Shown here one piece after another: positions 15,112 to 25,964 of a stretch of DNA of 64,000 nucleotides. Under the pieces are notes generated by a model. It saw only the letters and a list, made by a program, of their open reading frames with translations, did no database searches and was not told the origin of the DNA. Each line of letters starts with the position of its first letter. The stretch's first letter is position 1. The translations under genes were made by a program, and so were the position numbers. Origin of the DNA: Methylomonas sp. LL1. Its GTDB lineage: Bacteria; Pseudomonadota; Gammaproteobacteria; Methylococcales; Methylomonadaceae. The DNA lies in assembly GCF_015711015.1 (NCBI RefSeq), contig NZ_CP064653.1, positions 1,240,001 to 1,304,000 on the forward strand, written 5' to 3'.

Positions 15112-15308
15112 TTACTTTTGGATAAGTTATGACCGAGTCCTGGAGCCGCCGAAGCCTTGACCGGTCTGCGCTCGATGCGATTTTGTCTGTGCGAAGCGGA
15201 ATGTCAAAACAGGCGGTTCAATGGCTAGCAAACCGAAGGATTTCGCCGTCAATAACTGCCCGTTTTCGACGCTTGCATGTCGCCGGTGTGGGGAGGGGCC
15301 GTTGGCCG

Positions 15309-17756
15309 TCAAGGCGATAGTTTGGTTTGCAAGACTTGTAGAATCTTGTCGTACTCAAGATTGTCGGCATAATGTTTTAGTCTGCCGCCAAGCTCGGCAT
15401 TCCACTCGCTAATTCGGGCGACGGCCTCGGCTATCGGTTCTTCGTATAAGGAAATGGCCGCTTCGTAAAGCTGTTCGCGCAAGGCCGCCGGCATACCTTC
15501 CAAATCCTGGGGCGTCAATTCGGCAAAGGTTTTATCGGCCGGCGCTGATGCGTCCCGATAAATGAAGCGCACGCCCAGGTGTTTGCTCAAACAGGCAAAG
15601 ATTTCGTCGGGACGATACGGCTTGTGCAGTAGATCGTCCATACCCGAATCGCGCATTTCCTGCTGTTGCTCCTTAAATGCCGAAGCGGTCAATGCGACGA
15701 TCTTGACCGATTGGCCGCCAGGCAAGGCCCGAATGCGGCGGCTGGCTTCCATGCCGTCCATCACCGGCATGCGTCTATCCATCCAGACAAAATGCGGCGC
15801 CCAGCTTTGGAATAAAGTGACTGCTTCCAGCCCATTTTCGGCGGTTTGAATCTGGAAGCCGACCTGTTGCAACAGTTTTTTCAATAACAAGGTGTTTTCC
15901 AACTGATCCTCGACGATCAAAATCCGGTAGTCGGGCTGGCCTGGTTCCAATCCGATCACGCTGCCAGGTTGCGGTTCGGCGCTGGCGAGCTCGGTTTCAC
16001 TGGCCAATTGGACCGGAAATTCGGTTCGAAACACCGATCCCTTACCCAGGGTACTGTTCAGTGTCAGGCTACCCCCCAGCAATTGCACGAACTGATGGGA
16101 AATCGCCAAGCCCAAGCCGGTACCCTTATGGTTGCCGGTCTTGCCGGCCTGGACAAAGGCATCGAAGATCAGCGGCTGATCTTCGGCGGCGATGCCGATA
16201 CCGGTATCTTGCACTTCGATAATCAACCAGGGTGTCTGTCCTTGGGTTTTGACATCCAGCCGCAGGGTCACGCTACCCTGCTCGGTAAATTTGATCGCAT
16301 TGCCGATTAAATTGGTGATGATTTGCCGTAGTTTTGCTTCGTCGCCACGGATCAGGCGCGGAAAACACGAGGATTGATCCAACAGGAGTTTTATGCCTTT
16401 TTCATCGGCCCGTTGACGCATCAGGTCGTGGATGTCGCGCACCAACGCGCCCAAATCGAACGGAGCGATTTCGAGTTCAACCCTCCCCGCCTCGATCTTG
16501 GCCATGTCCAGCACATCATTGATCAGATGCAACAAATGATCGCCGCTACGGTTGATGATCTCGAGATTTTCGCGCTGGCCGTCGGAAATGCTCGGATCAC
16601 GCTGCATCAAGCCGGAGAATCCGAGAATCGCGTTCAGCGGGGTCCGCAGTTCGTGGCTCATATTGGCCAGAAACAGGCTTTTGGCGCGGTTGGCGGCTTC
16701 GGCCCGTTCCTTGGCCCCTTCCAGCTCGCGGGTACGCGACTTTACTTTGTCTTCCAAGTCGGCCTGGATACTGCGCAAGGCTTCGGTGCGCTGGTCAAAA
16801 ATCACCGCCAGTTCGTCGAGTTCATCGCCGGTACCTAGCGGCGAGCAACGCCGTTCGGAACTGCCGTCGGCCAATGCCGCGCGTTGGCGCAAGATCAGGA
16901 TGGGGCGGGCCAGGCGATAGCCGAACCAGGATGCCAACCCGATGCCGATCACGGTCAACAATAGACCGAACAAGGCCACATCACGAATGGCGGTCTTGAC
17001 CGGCGCCAGAATTTTTTCCCGCGACATGGCCAGTTCCAGTTCCAGGTTTAATCCGCCCAGATTGGTCGCCGCCGGACTTTCGGCTAGGCGCCGGCGTTTA
17101 ACCATCACGTTGCCCCCAACCTCTTCGCCGCGCAAGTAAAGCCTATTCTGGCCGTCGAAAAGGCTGTGGCGTAAATCGGGATCGGCCGGCAATACGCGTT
17201 GAGCTATCGCGGGCAAGTCGAAATTCACCAGCAGCGCCGCCTGAGTGGTGCCGTAATAAACCACCGGAACGAATACTTGCCAAAGCCGGCGTTCGGCATC
17301 GACCGATTGGCCGACCACGCCATAGTTCAGTGCGGTGCGCAGTTCATGCGAATCTTGATAGGTTGGCAGGTTGGGCTGGCTGGCATAGATAGGCCGGCCA
17401 TCGAAATCCAACAACGCCACCGCGCGAACATCGCGCCCTTGCTCGAAATTGGCCACCAACTTGGGTAGGTAAGTCTTGCGTCCCTGGCTATCGATGATGC
17501 CGTTGATCAACAACGGATTCTTGGCCAATACCTGAGCGCTTTCCAATAAATAGTCGAAGCGTTGGGCAAGTTGGCCGGCATTGACTTCGTAGCGCTTGTC
17601 GAGATCGGTTTCCAACGCCTCGGTCAGGATCCCGATCAGGCGATAAGCCACCACCGATGCCACGCTCAGCATGGCGATGACGACGAAGCTGCCGAATAAC
17701 CAAGTGATGCGCCGGCGTAAACCGTGGCCACCCGTGAAAAAGGCCAAGGATTTCAT
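15309..17756 (-). CDS. Hybrid sensor histidine kinase/response regulator
   Basis: 815 residues in the inner membrane. TM1 is at about 14-38, followed by a periplasmic sensor region of about 210 residues and TM2 at about 256-278. HAMP and a coiled coil ([20 protein letters not shown]) follow. HisKA has [11 protein letters not shown] (His368). An HATPase has [16 protein letters not shown] and [10 protein letters not shown] receiver domain has the phosphoacceptor Asp660 in [13 protein letters not shown]-terminal helical tail of about 100 residues lacks an obvious Hpt histidine. No separate output regulator is nearby. The start codon overlaps the stop of the dual solute-binding gene (TGATG), so the two are coupled. 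The kinase probably reads that protein. Confidence 0.93.
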   Translation of the reverse strand: MKSLAFFTGGHGLRRRITWLFGSFVVIAMLSVASVVAYRLIGILTEALETDLDKRYEVNAGQLAQRFDYLLESAQVLAKNPLLINGIIDSQGRKTYLPKLVANFEQGRDVRAVALLDFDGRPIYASQPNLPTYQDSHELRTALNYGVVGQSVDAERRLWQVFVPVVYYGTTQAALLVNFDLPAIAQRVLPADPDLRHSLFDGQNRLYLRGEEVGGNVMVKRRRLAESPAATNLGGLNLELELAMSREKILAPVKTAIRDVALFGLLLTVIGIGLASWFGYRLARPILILRQRAALADGSSERRCSPLGTGDELDELAVIFDQRTEALRSIQADLEDKVKSRTRELEGAKERAEAANRAKSLFLANMSHELRTPLNAILGFSGLMQRDPSISDGQRENLEIINRSGDHLLHLINDVLDMAKIEAGRVELEIAPFDLGALVRDIHDLMRQRADEKGIKLLLDQSSCFPRLIRGDEAKLRQIITNLIGNAIKFTEQGSVTLRLDVKTQGQTPWLIIEVQDTGIGIAAEDQPLIFDAFVQAGKTGNHKGTGLGLAISHQFVQLLGGSLTLNSTLGKGSVFRTEFPVQLASETELASAEPQPGSVIGLEPGQPDYRILIVEDQLENTLLLKKLLQQVGFQIQTAENGLEAVTLFQSWAPHFVWMDRRMPVMDGMEASRRIRALPGGQSVKIVALTASAFKEQQQEMRDSGMDDLLHKPYRPDEIFACLSKHLGVRFIYRDASAPADKTFAELTPQDLEGMPAALREQLYEAAISLYEEPIAEAVARISEWNAELGGRLKHYADNLEYDKILQVLQTKLSP

Positions 17757-19948
17757 CAGCGTGCTCCGACAATACGGCCACGCTCGTCGTATTTGGCCAA
17801 ATGCAATATGTCCGGCCCTAACGCATCATGCCGTTCGGCCGTAAACGGCGGAACATAGTCGCGAACGATGCCGGGATAGGATTTCAACTTTTCCATCGCC
17901 GCGCGGATGGCCTGGGTATCCGAAGTACCGGCTTGGCGGACGGCACTCGCCAACAGATGCACCAGATCATAAGCATGCGCGGTACCGGCGGGCGCCGGGA
18001 TAGGATCGATGGCTGTTAACCGGTAACGGGCACGATAGCGTTCGGTGAAAGCCGTCAGGCGGGGGTTGGCTGTGCCGTTGTCCATCAGGATGGACTGGAC
18101 AAAACGCAGTTCCACCTTACTCAGCGCATGTTGGCTTTGACGCCAAAAATCGCCGCCGGTGAATCCCCAGTGCGCGTAGATCGGTAGGGGATTGTCCATC
18201 CGCGCCATGTCTTCAACCAGTTCCCTACTTTCCGCCGCATTGGCCACCAGGATAATCACATCGGTGCCGCGGTCACGCAGTTCTGACAGCCTGGCCGCGA
18301 AATCGGTTTCACCCCGATTCAACCATTCCAGGGTCACCGTGCCGGGCGGCAGCTTGGCAATCAAGGGGTTCAGCGCTTCTTCGTTACTACGCCCCCAGGC
18401 GGACTGTTCCAGCAAGGCGGTGATATGCCGGCCGCGATGCAAGGCATGTTCGAGTAAAAAGGGCGCGACCCAGGTATCGTCGATGGAAACGCGAAAGGTA
18501 TAACTGGGTTGGTAATCATGGTGGATGACTCCGGTACCGGCCGACCAGGCCATCAAAAACGGCAGTTGCAGACGGTGGATCGTTTCCAGTTCGTCCTGTA
18601 TCACGCTAGTGTGCATGCCTGCCATCGTTGCCAACATGCCGGGCAGGCGGGCGAAGGTTTCGATATTTTCCAGACCCCGGAACGGATTTTGCCGGTGGTC
18701 GCGGGCCACGATGCGCAGCGGTCGTCCCAAAATGCCGCCCTTGCCATTGATCTCGTCCACCGCCATTTCCATGCCGCGTAAAATTGCGCCACCGGCCATT
18801 GCACCGCTGCCGGACAAGTCGGCGTCGAGTCCGAGCAACAGCGGCATGGTTGAAGCCGGTTGGCCTGCCCGGTTGGCCTGGTCCAGTAATGCCATGATCC
18901 GCAATTCGTCGGTCTTGGCCAACAAGTCGTAGCCGACTTCGAAACCGTAGCCGCGTACCAGGGGAGCCAGCGCTTCGGCAAAACGTTGGCGCTGGTCGCC
19001 GCCGAGAGTATGCACTTGCACGCCGGCGGCGCGGATTGTCTCCAGAAACTGGGCTTCGCGCCGGGCCGTTTCTTCCCGTTCCCACGGTGCCAGTTCGCGG
19101 GCGGTGTCCAGAATCAGGTCGCGTATATCCTGCGGCAAGCCCTCGAATGCCTTACGGCTGGCCGAAAACACATAGCCTAGCCAGGCATGATTGCTGAGGG
19201 TCAAGTGGCTTTGCACCTCGTATAGGCGTTTGCCGGCGATGGCGACCAGCGGATTCTCCTGGCCATCGACCGCTCCGTCGGTCAGTGCTTGATGAAGGGT
19301 CGCGAAATCGATAACGACCGGCTCGGCGCCCATTGCGCTGAATTGATCCATCAGCAACCGGCTCTTCATGGTCCGTATGCGCAGACCGGCAAAATCCTCG
19401 GGACGCAACAGAGGACGATTGGCGGTGAATTGTTTGAAGCCGTTTTCCCAGAAAGCGATGCCGACCAGACCGATGTCGTTGAGCTTGGCCAGTAACAGAT
19501 TGCCCGGTTCACCGTCCAGCATGCTGTAAAGCTCGGCACGGTCGGCGAAGTAGAAAGGCAGATCGGCATATTGCATGGCCGGCACATCGACGCTGAGTTT
19601 GGCGGTGGGCGTCAACAACAGATCGAGTTTACCTTCCCGCGCCATTTCGACCATCTGTTCGTCGGTGCCGAGTTGTTGGTCGGGATAGACTTTTACCTCC
19701 ACCCTGCCCTGGCTGCGTTCGGCTATCCGTTCGGCGAAACGCTGCGAAGCGGCATGCAAGGCACTGTCGGCACTGAGGTTGAGGCCTAAGCGTAAACTGT
19801 AGCGCGCCACGGCGACCGGTGGCGGGGCATTGGATCGAAGCGGGCCGGCGCCGGAATAATACAAATAGCACCCAACCACAGCCAGCACGATGCTCAAGGT
19901 CAGCAAGGTCACGATCAGGTAATGTATCGGTTTCCGTTTCGTTGCCAT
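17756..19948 (-). CDS. Membrane-anchored fusion of TRAP-type and ABC-type solute-binding domains
   Basis: About 730 residues from the ATG at MATKRKP (AGGA 3-4 nt upstream). A longer frame reaches 20008. A single N-terminal hydrophobic segment ([18 protein letters not shown], with a Cys that could form a weak lipobox) anchors it outside the membrane. Residues about 48-340 are a DctP/TRAP solute-binding domain ([40 protein letters not shown]). Residues about 365-720 are a LivJ/LivK-like periplasmic-binding domain ([26 protein letters not shown]). No transport subunit of either class is adjacent. Overlap with the hybrid kinase points to a sensory rather than transport role. The ligands are unknown. 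Confidence 0.9.
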   Translation of the reverse strand: MATKRKPIHYLIVTLLTLSIVLAVVGCYLYYSGAGPLRSNAPPPVAVARYSLRLGLNLSADSALHAASQRFAERIAERSQGRVEVKVYPDQQLGTDEQMVEMAREGKLDLLLTPTAKLSVDVPAMQYADLPFYFADRAELYSMLDGEPGNLLLAKLNDIGLVGIAFWENGFKQFTANRPLLRPEDFAGLRIRTMKSRLLMDQFSAMGAEPVVIDFATLHQALTDGAVDGQENPLVAIAGKRLYEVQSHLTLSNHAWLGYVFSASRKAFEGLPQDIRDLILDTARELAPWEREETARREAQFLETIRAAGVQVHTLGGDQRQRFAEALAPLVRGYGFEVGYDLLAKTDELRIMALLDQANRAGQPASTMPLLLGLDADLSGSGAMAGGAILRGMEMAVDEINGKGGILGRPLRIVARDHRQNPFRGLENIETFARLPGMLATMAGMHTSVIQDELETIHRLQLPFLMAWSAGTGVIHHDYQPSYTFRVSIDDTWVAPFLLEHALHRGRHITALLEQSAWGRSNEEALNPLIAKLPPGTVTLEWLNRGETDFAARLSELRDRGTDVIILVANAAESRELVEDMARMDNPLPIYAHWGFTGGDFWRQSQHALSKVELRFVQSILMDNGTANPRLTAFTERYRARYRLTAIDPIPAPAGTAHAYDLVHLLASAVRQAGTSDTQAIRAAMEKLKSYPGIVRDYVPPFTAERHDALGPDILHLAKYDERGRIVGAR

Positions 19949-20014
19949 GGTTCCTACTTTTAAATGCAGATATATGCCGTCGATTTTTACAGTGTACCCC
20001 GGTCGCATTAAACG

Positions 20015-20030
20015 CGTTGGCTAACATGCA
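20015..20030. promoter_or_regulatory. Weak CRP-like dyad upstream of the dual solute-binding gene
   Basis: CGTTGGCTAACATGCA matches the plus-strand reading of the site at 5456 (CGTGCGCTAACATACA) at 13 of 16 positions. It lies 67-82 bp upstream of the preferred start at 19948. It does not preserve both TGT and ACA halves, so it is only suggestive. Confidence 0.22.
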
Positions 20031-20059
20031 CGACCGGAGCTATACCTTGCGGATGATCG

Positions 20060-23000
20060 CTAGCTCGATGGGTGTTGATGATCGCGCGCCAATAATAAAT
20101 AAAACGCCGGCACTACGATCAAGGTAAATAGGGTTCCTATTCCCAGGCCGCTGGCTATGACCAAACCAATATCGAACCGGCTGGCCGCGCCGGGGCCGGA
20201 TGCCATCAACAACGGAATCATGGCGACTATCATCGACACCGTGGTCATCAGAATCGGCCTTAAGCGTATGGTTGCGGCCTGTTCCACCGCCTGGAACTTG
20301 CTCAGTTTATTATGACTTTGTAATTGGTTGGCGAATTCGACGATCAAGATGCCGTTTTTGGCAATCAAACCGATCAGGGTAATCAAGCCGACCTGGGTAT
20401 AAATATTGACCGAGGCGAATCCCAGCATCATGAAGGCCAAGGCACTGGCAATCGATAGCGGCACCGAGATCAGGATAATCAACGGATCGCGCCAACTTTC
20501 GAATTGGGCGGCCAGCACCAGATAGATGATCAGCAAGGCCATGAAGAAGGTCAGGATCAAGGCACTGCCTTGCTGGGCATACTGACGGGATGAACCGGTG
20601 TAGTCCCAACTAAATCCGCGCGGAAATATGTCGCGCGCGGTTTGCTCCATATAAGCCATCGCATCGCCCAAGCCCACGCCGGGCAGCATCATGCCGTTGA
20701 TGGTCAGGCTGTTAAGTTGTTGAAATTGGGTGCGCTTGCCGGGCTCCACCGAGTGTTCCAATTTGATCAACGACGACAACGGCACTTGCCCACCCGATGC
20801 GGTACGCAAATAATAGCTATCCAGCTTGCCGACATCCATCCGGGCCTGATCGTCGACTTGCGGGATGACTTTATAACTTCGGCCCTGTAAGCTGAATCGG
20901 TTCACGTATTGGCCGCCCAACAAGGTCGCCAAATTTTTGCCTATATCCTGCATATTGATGCCCAAGTCGGCCGCGCGGTCCCGGTCGATCACCAATGTGG
21001 TTTGCGGCCGGTTAAAGTTGACGTCTTTCATCAGGAAGGCAAATTTTCCGCTTTGCATGGCCTTGTCCAGCAACTGGTCGGCTACCTGATCCAACGCGGT
21101 GTAGTCGGCATCGGTCACCATCACAAACTGCATCGGCAAGCCACCTCCGGAACCCGGCAAGCTGGGACGGGGAATCACGGCGGTTTGAAAACCGGCGATT
21201 TTACCGACCTTGGCTTGCAGTTCCGGCTGAATTTCGGATTGCGAGCGCTCGCGCTGAAAGGTGGACGGCATTTTGAAGCCGCTGAACACGCTGCTGGTAT
21301 CGCCGCCAAATCCCATAATCAGGAAACTTTCCTGGTATTCCGGAATAGTTTCGAATTGTTTGATCAGTTCGCGCGCATAGGTTTCGTTATAGTGCAAGGT
21401 CGCCGTCTGAGGCCCGCTTGCCATGGTAAACAGTATGCTTTGATCCTCGGTCGGAGCCAGTTCCTTGGCCGACAACATAAACATGAAATAAATACTGACC
21501 AGCACCAACAAGGCAAACAACATGATGCTGGATGGGTATTCCAACACCTTATGTAACAGGCGTTGGTAATAGCCGGCCAGGCCAGTAAAAAAATGTTCGA
21601 CGGCCCGTTCGAATCGGCTGGGGTGTCCCGCGTCCTTCAATACTCTGGAGCTCATCATGGGCGACAGGGTCAGAGCCACCACGCCGGAAACCAAAACCGC
21701 GCCGGCCAAGGAAAAGGCGAATTCGGTAAATAGGGTTCCAACCAATCCCCCCATGAAACCGATGGGCGCATAGACCGCGATCAAAGTGGTGGTCATCGCG
21801 ACTACCGGCAGGCCCAATTCGCGCGCGCCCAGCAAGGCGGCTTGCAAGCGCGGCTGCCCGTCTTCTATGTGCCTATGAATGTTTTCCACCATCACGATCG
21901 CATCGTCGACCACCAAGCCGATGGCCAGTACCAGTGCCAGCATGGTCAATAAATTGATCGAAAAACCCATCGCCAACATCAAAAAGGCGCCGCCAATCAG
22001 GGACAACGGTACCGTCACCGCCGGCACCAGCGCGGCCCGAAACGAACCGATCGACAGGAAAATAATCACCAACACTATCGCCACGGCCTCGATCAAGGTA
22101 CTGAAGACTTCGTTGATCGAATCCTCGATAAATTGGCTGGCATCATACGGCAGCAATATGTTCATCGAGTCGGGCAAATCGCGTTCAATATCTTTTAACA
22201 ATACTTTTACCGATTTTGCCACGGTCAAGGGATTGGAACCAGGCGCCTGTTCTATCCCCATGAAAATAGCCATTTTGCCTTTGTACCAGTTGACCGAATC
22301 ATAATCCTCGCTGCCCAGCTCGGTATCGGCTATGTCCTCCAATCTGACCAAGGTGCCGTTGCGATTGCTGACCACCAATTGCTTGAATTCGTTCTCGTTG
22401 ACCGCATCGGTCGTGGCGCGTAGATCGATTTTGACGAAGTTGCCCTTGGTGCCTCCCGCCCCGGACAAATAATTGTTTTCCCTCAAGACCTCGCTCACAT
22501 CGGTGGCCGTTACCCCGAGAGCCGCCATCCGTTCCGGATCCAGCCAAATGCGCATCGCAAAGGTTTTATTGCCCAGCATCTTGGCTTTACCGACACCGGG
22601 CACCGCCTGGATCTTGGGTTGCACCACCCGCAGCATGTAATCGCTGAGTTGGGCCGCTTCCAGGCTATCGCTGTACAAGGCGATATACATCAATGCGGTG
22701 CTTTCGCCGGTTTGCGAAGTAATCACCGGGTCTTCCGCCTCGGCCGGCAATACGTTGCGTTGGCTGGCGACTTTGGCCTGAATTTCGGCGACGGCGGCAT
22801 TCGGATCGAAATTTAGCCGCATGTGCGCTTCTATGGTTGAACTCCCCTGCCGGCTGCTGGAAGACAAGTAATCAATGCCGTCGGCTTCGGCGATAGCTTG
22901 CTGCAAGGGATTGGTGATGAAGCCCTTGACCAGTTCACTGCTGGCGCCTGGATAAGAAGTGGCGATGGTCACCACGGTGTTTTCGGTTTCCGGATACTGG

Positions 23001-23104
23001 CGCAACTCCAGTACGGTAATCGCCCTGAGCCCCAGAACCAGAATCAGCAAGCTGATGACGCTGGCCAGTACCGGACGGTGAATAAATAAATCGGTGAATT
23101 TCAC
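20060..23104 (-). CDS. RND-family (HAE1-type) efflux pump permease
   Basis: 1014 residues. An inner-membrane proton-drug antiporter with twelve transmembrane segments and two large periplasmic loops. The start FIHRPVLASVISLLILVLG is typical. The proton-relay Asp pair is in LVVDDAIVMVENIHRH in TM4. The relay Lys is in LIAKNGILIVEFANQL in TM10. The two halves show internal duplication. The length matches MdtB/MexI-like pumps. The start overlaps the stop of the adaptor gene by 4 nt. No outer-membrane channel gene is adjacent, so a TolC-type partner must come from elsewhere. The substrate is unknown. Confidence 0.95.
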   Translation of the reverse strand: MKFTDLFIHRPVLASVISLLILVLGLRAITVLELRQYPETENTVVTIATSYPGASSELVKGFITNPLQQAIAEADGIDYLSSSSRQGSSTIEAHMRLNFDPNAAVAEIQAKVASQRNVLPAEAEDPVITSQTGESTALMYIALYSDSLEAAQLSDYMLRVVQPKIQAVPGVGKAKMLGNKTFAMRIWLDPERMAALGVTATDVSEVLRENNYLSGAGGTKGNFVKIDLRATTDAVNENEFKQLVVSNRNGTLVRLEDIADTELGSEDYDSVNWYKGKMAIFMGIEQAPGSNPLTVAKSVKVLLKDIERDLPDSMNILLPYDASQFIEDSINEVFSTLIEAVAIVLVIIFLSIGSFRAALVPAVTVPLSLIGGAFLMLAMGFSINLLTMLALVLAIGLVVDDAIVMVENIHRHIEDGQPRLQAALLGARELGLPVVAMTTTLIAVYAPIGFMGGLVGTLFTEFAFSLAGAVLVSGVVALTLSPMMSSRVLKDAGHPSRFERAVEHFFTGLAGYYQRLLHKVLEYPSSIMLFALLVLVSIYFMFMLSAKELAPTEDQSILFTMASGPQTATLHYNETYARELIKQFETIPEYQESFLIMGFGGDTSSVFSGFKMPSTFQRERSQSEIQPELQAKVGKIAGFQTAVIPRPSLPGSGGGLPMQFVMVTDADYTALDQVADQLLDKAMQSGKFAFLMKDVNFNRPQTTLVIDRDRAADLGINMQDIGKNLATLLGGQYVNRFSLQGRSYKVIPQVDDQARMDVGKLDSYYLRTASGGQVPLSSLIKLEHSVEPGKRTQFQQLNSLTINGMMLPGVGLGDAMAYMEQTARDIFPRGFSWDYTGSSRQYAQQGSALILTFFMALLIIYLVLAAQFESWRDPLIILISVPLSIASALAFMMLGFASVNIYTQVGLITLIGLIAKNGILIVEFANQLQSHNKLSKFQAVEQAATIRLRPILMTTVSMIVAMIPLLMASGPGAASRFDIGLVIASGLGIGTLFTLIVVPAFYLLLARDHQHPSS

Positions 23105-24195
23105 TGAATCGGCTCCCGTTCGCCGGGCGCGGGCTGGCTATCCAGCGTGACCGGCATGCCGTTACGCAGTTTGACCTGTCCGGCACTGACCACCTTGTCA
23201 CCGGCTCGAAGGCCACTAACGATTTCAACCCTGCCCTCGCGAGTTTGGCCGGTGACGACTTGGCGGCTTTGCACGGTCAGACCTTTTTCGGTTTGCTCGA
23301 TCAAGAACACCGAATCGCCGTAAGGATTGTAGCTAATGGCGGTATCGGGCAAGGTCAGCACCTGTAAATTGCTTCCGGATTTGATTTGCACTTGGGCGAA
23401 CATACCGGGACGTAGGGCTTTGTCTTGATTCGCCACCAGCGCGCGAACCTTCAGCGCGCGAGTATCGCGTTCCACCGCCGGACTAATCGCCATGATGCGG
23501 CCGCTAAAGTACCGATCCGGATAAGCTTGCACCGTGGCGCTGATCGGTTGATTTTTAGCCAATTGGCTGACATGCCGTTCCGGCAAGCTGAAATCCAGAT
23601 AAATCGGATCGAGCTTTTGCAGGCTGACAATGGCTTTGCCTTCGGCCAGGTACTCACCCAAGTTGACTTGGCGAATCCCCAACTCGCCATTGAAGGGTGC
23701 TCTGATCATTTTTTTATCGATCAGGGTCTTTTTCGCTTGAACGGCGGCCATGGCCTGATCCAGCATGGCTTTATGCTGATCGTAGTCGGATCTGGATACA
23801 TATTTTTTTTCAATCATTTTCTCGCTGCGTTCGAAACGGACTTGGGCAAAGTCTTGTTCCGCCTGTAGCCCCTTCAATTCAGCCAAATCGGTATCCGCAT
23901 CCAGTTCCACTAACAGCTGGCCTTGTTTGACGGATTGGCCGGACTCGAAATGAATGGTTTTGATTTTGCCGACCACTTCATTGCTGACATCCACACCCGA
24001 AATGGCGGTCAGACTGCCAACCGCCGATAATGACGACGACCATTGTTCCTGTTTTACCGTTGCGGCGGCCACCACGGCCGGCGGCGGTGGCACCATCTGG
24101 CTGATAGCCTGCTGAATTTGATAAAACTTAAACCCGAATATACCGCCCAATATCAACACGGTAAACAATAAGACAATTAGAATACGTTTGATCAT
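23101..24195 (-). CDS. RND efflux periplasmic adaptor (membrane fusion protein)
   Basis: About 364 residues from the ATG at MIKRILIV. A TTG five codons upstream is also possible. An N-terminal TM anchor (ILIVLLFTVLILGGIFGF) is followed by the lipoyl/barrel-sandwich halves (GVDVSNEVVGKIKTIHFESGQSV and GLRAGDKVVSAG regions). A hairpin with EQDFAQVRFERSEKMIEKK and the beta-barrel DPIYLDFSLPERHV complete it. It links the permease to an outer-membrane channel. It is co-translated with the permease, and lies 60 nt downstream of an esterase pair in the same direction that may share the transcript. No local regulator is present. Confidence 0.93.
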   Translation of the reverse strand: MIKRILIVLLFTVLILGGIFGFKFYQIQQAISQMVPPPPAVVAAATVKQEQWSSSLSAVGSLTAISGVDVSNEVVGKIKTIHFESGQSVKQGQLLVELDADTDLAELKGLQAEQDFAQVRFERSEKMIEKKYVSRSDYDQHKAMLDQAMAAVQAKKTLIDKKMIRAPFNGELGIRQVNLGEYLAEGKAIVSLQKLDPIYLDFSLPERHVSQLAKNQPISATVQAYPDRYFSGRIMAISPAVERDTRALKVRALVANQDKALRPGMFAQVQIKSGSNLQVLTLPDTAISYNPYGDSVFLIEQTEKGLTVQSRQVVTGQTREGRVEIVSGLRAGDKVVSAGQVKLRNGMPVTLDSQPAPGEREPIQ

Positions 24196-24255
24196 CAGCG
24201 TTTTAGACAATAATAGAAATAATTCAGCGCTTCCATGCCGGTGTACTGTAAGCGA

Positions 24256-24984
24256 CTAGATATACAAACGCGCCATTTGCCGCCAATATTGGCCTTGATG
24301 CGCGCGTCCATCCCATTCATAAAACCGATGGCTTATACCCTTTCGGTTCAACACCTGACTCAATTCACGGTTGTTTTGTAAAAATGGATCTTGTTTGCCG
24401 ATGACCAAGGTAATGTCCATTTTTTGTAGCAGGTTCAACTGGATTTTATCGGTTAAGTTCGGCAAATAATGGCTGGGGGTATGAAAATAGATGTTGTCGT
24501 CATAGTAACCGTCAAACAAATTTTTAAAATATTCCACTTCCAGGGTTAAATCGAATCGACCGGAGAATGCTACCAGCTTTTGAAAGCGATGGGGATGCCG
24601 AAATGCGAGATTGGCGGCATGATAGGCGCCCAGGCTGCAACCATGCACGATGGTGCAAGGATGCGGATTTTTGGCATGCATGAATGGGATCACTTCATTC
24701 AATACATATTCCTCAAACAACATATGGCGCAAGATTCGGTCTTTTGGCCGGCGCCAAAAGCAATAAAAGCTTTCGTGATCGATACTATCGAGACAAAAAA
24801 GCTGCAGATGGCCGGCATCGATTTTGTGTTTTAGGGTATCAACAATACCCAGGTTCTCGTATTCGTAAAATCGGCCATCGCGAGTAGGAAATATCAACAC
24901 CTTGGCGCCGGCATGGCCAAATACCAGAAACTCCATATCGCGTCCTAAACGGGCGCTATGCCAGTGATGATATTCACGATTCAT
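24256..24984 (-). CDS. Putative esterase, alpha/beta hydrolase (esterase D/enterochelin-esterase-like)
   Basis: 242 residues, cytoplasmic, with no signal peptide. The nucleophile elbow is GCSLG (in VHGCSLGAYHAANLA, about residue 115). A late Asp (GKQDPF) and His (GRAHQGQYW) complete a plausible triad. The opening REYHHWHSARLGRDMEFLVFG is characteristic of the PF00756-type family that includes S-formylglutathione hydrolase relatives, but this subgroup has no assigned substrate. The start overlaps the stop of the upstream acetyl-xylan-esterase-like gene by 4 nt, so the two are co-translated. Confidence 0.85.
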   Translation of the reverse strand: MNREYHHWHSARLGRDMEFLVFGHAGAKVLIFPTRDGRFYEYENLGIVDTLKHKIDAGHLQLFCLDSIDHESFYCFWRRPKDRILRHMLFEEYVLNEVIPFMHAKNPHPCTIVHGCSLGAYHAANLAFRHPHRFQKLVAFSGRFDLTLEVEYFKNLFDGYYDDNIYFHTPSHYLPNLTDKIQLNLLQKMDITLVIGKQDPFLQNNRELSQVLNRKGISHRFYEWDGRAHQGQYWRQMARLYI

Positions 24985-25964
24985 GGCGTACTTGACTGCT
25001 CTCCGAAAAAAAGCCGAATTTCACCTAATAACTGCTGTTCTTGCTGAGGTTGGCATGGATATTCGAAATGCCCGGCATCCAGCACAAACAGGGCTTTGGG
25101 ACCGGCCCAGGCATTATAAACGGCGAACTGTCCCGGAGGCGCCACCATGGGATCGAATAAAGCGGCGGCCACATGTACGGGTTGTGCCGCAAAAGTAGCG
25201 GCAATTGCCGAATCATAATAGGCCAAGGTATCTGAAATGCCAGGATGGCGCTGAAAATAGTCCGTGACGGCCGCCGCGCTTCCAATAGTCGGTAAGGACA
25301 AACGCAATGTCTGATGTCCAAAAGTCGGCACGTTCAAGTGCGCGCGATGTATGCGCTTATCCCACGGCAACGCCAAGGCACCGATACCGCCGCCGAAACT
25401 CATGCCCATATAACCTATGCGCTCGGTGGCATGCGGATAAAGTTCCAGCATTAGCGAGACGCCCAGCCATAAATCGTCCACGCAGCCGCCCAGAATATAA
25501 TGATCGGGATCGTCTATGCCATGAACCACATGCTGACTGGGCTGATCCGACAACCCTTGGCAGCGGCTTCGCGACAGGCCGCGAAAGCAAGGAAATAAAT
25601 AGGCCGTTTCCGGAATTTCGAAATGATAATCCGGTTGGCTTCTGCCGCCATAGCCATGGCCGACGATAATACATTGTTTGACAACTTGATTCTCGGGCTC
25701 CAGCAACCAACCGCCAATGCTAAATCCGCCAGTGGATTGGTATTGAATATCAAATATCGTAAAACCGGCATGCGCCCCGCACTGACCGAGGCTGAAACCT
25801 GGCCGTAACGACAATGCGTTCTGGTACCGATTTTGCCAGAATTGGGAAAAATTATTGGGTGCTTGCGGTGGTTCGATAGCTAAAAATCTCTCAAGATTGT
25901 AGCCATAACTAGGATCGAATGGGAATGGATGGTCGAATGCTTTCACGACGGGTATTTTAGGCAT
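24981..25964 (-). CDS. Acetyl xylan esterase (AXE1)-family hydrolase
   Basis: 327 residues without a signal peptide. The nucleophile motif is GMSFGGG (in YMGMSFGGGIGALALPW). The catalytic His is near FVLDAGHFEYP. The upstream IVGHGYGGR and RGLSRSRCQG segments are typical of the AXE1/cephalosporin-C-deacetylase family, which removes acetyl groups from sugars or small molecules. Cytoplasmic location suggests action on an imported or internal acetyl ester. It is the first gene of the esterase pair, and the RND genes follow in the same direction. The gap to ihfB (25965-26087) holds nothing recognisable. Confidence 0.85.
   Translation of the reverse strand: MPKIPVVKAFDHPFPFDPSYGYNLERFLAIEPPQAPNNFSQFWQNRYQNALSLRPGFSLGQCGAHAGFTIFDIQYQSTGGFSIGGWLLEPENQVVKQCIIVGHGYGGRSQPDYHFEIPETAYLFPCFRGLSRSRCQGLSDQPSQHVVHGIDDPDHYILGGCVDDLWLGVSLMLELYPHATERIGYMGMSFGGGIGALALPWDKRIHRAHLNVPTFGHQTLRLSLPTIGSAAAVTDYFQRHPGISDTLAYYDSAIAATFAAQPVHVAAALFDPMVAPPGQFAVYNAWAGPKALFVLDAGHFEYPCQPQQEQQLLGEIRLFFGEQSSTP

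Noticed and set aside
15127-15320. Two opposed ~60-codon frames in the gap before the hybrid kinase
   Set aside because: Neither has a convincing start or composition. Both probably arise from non-coding or decayed sequence.
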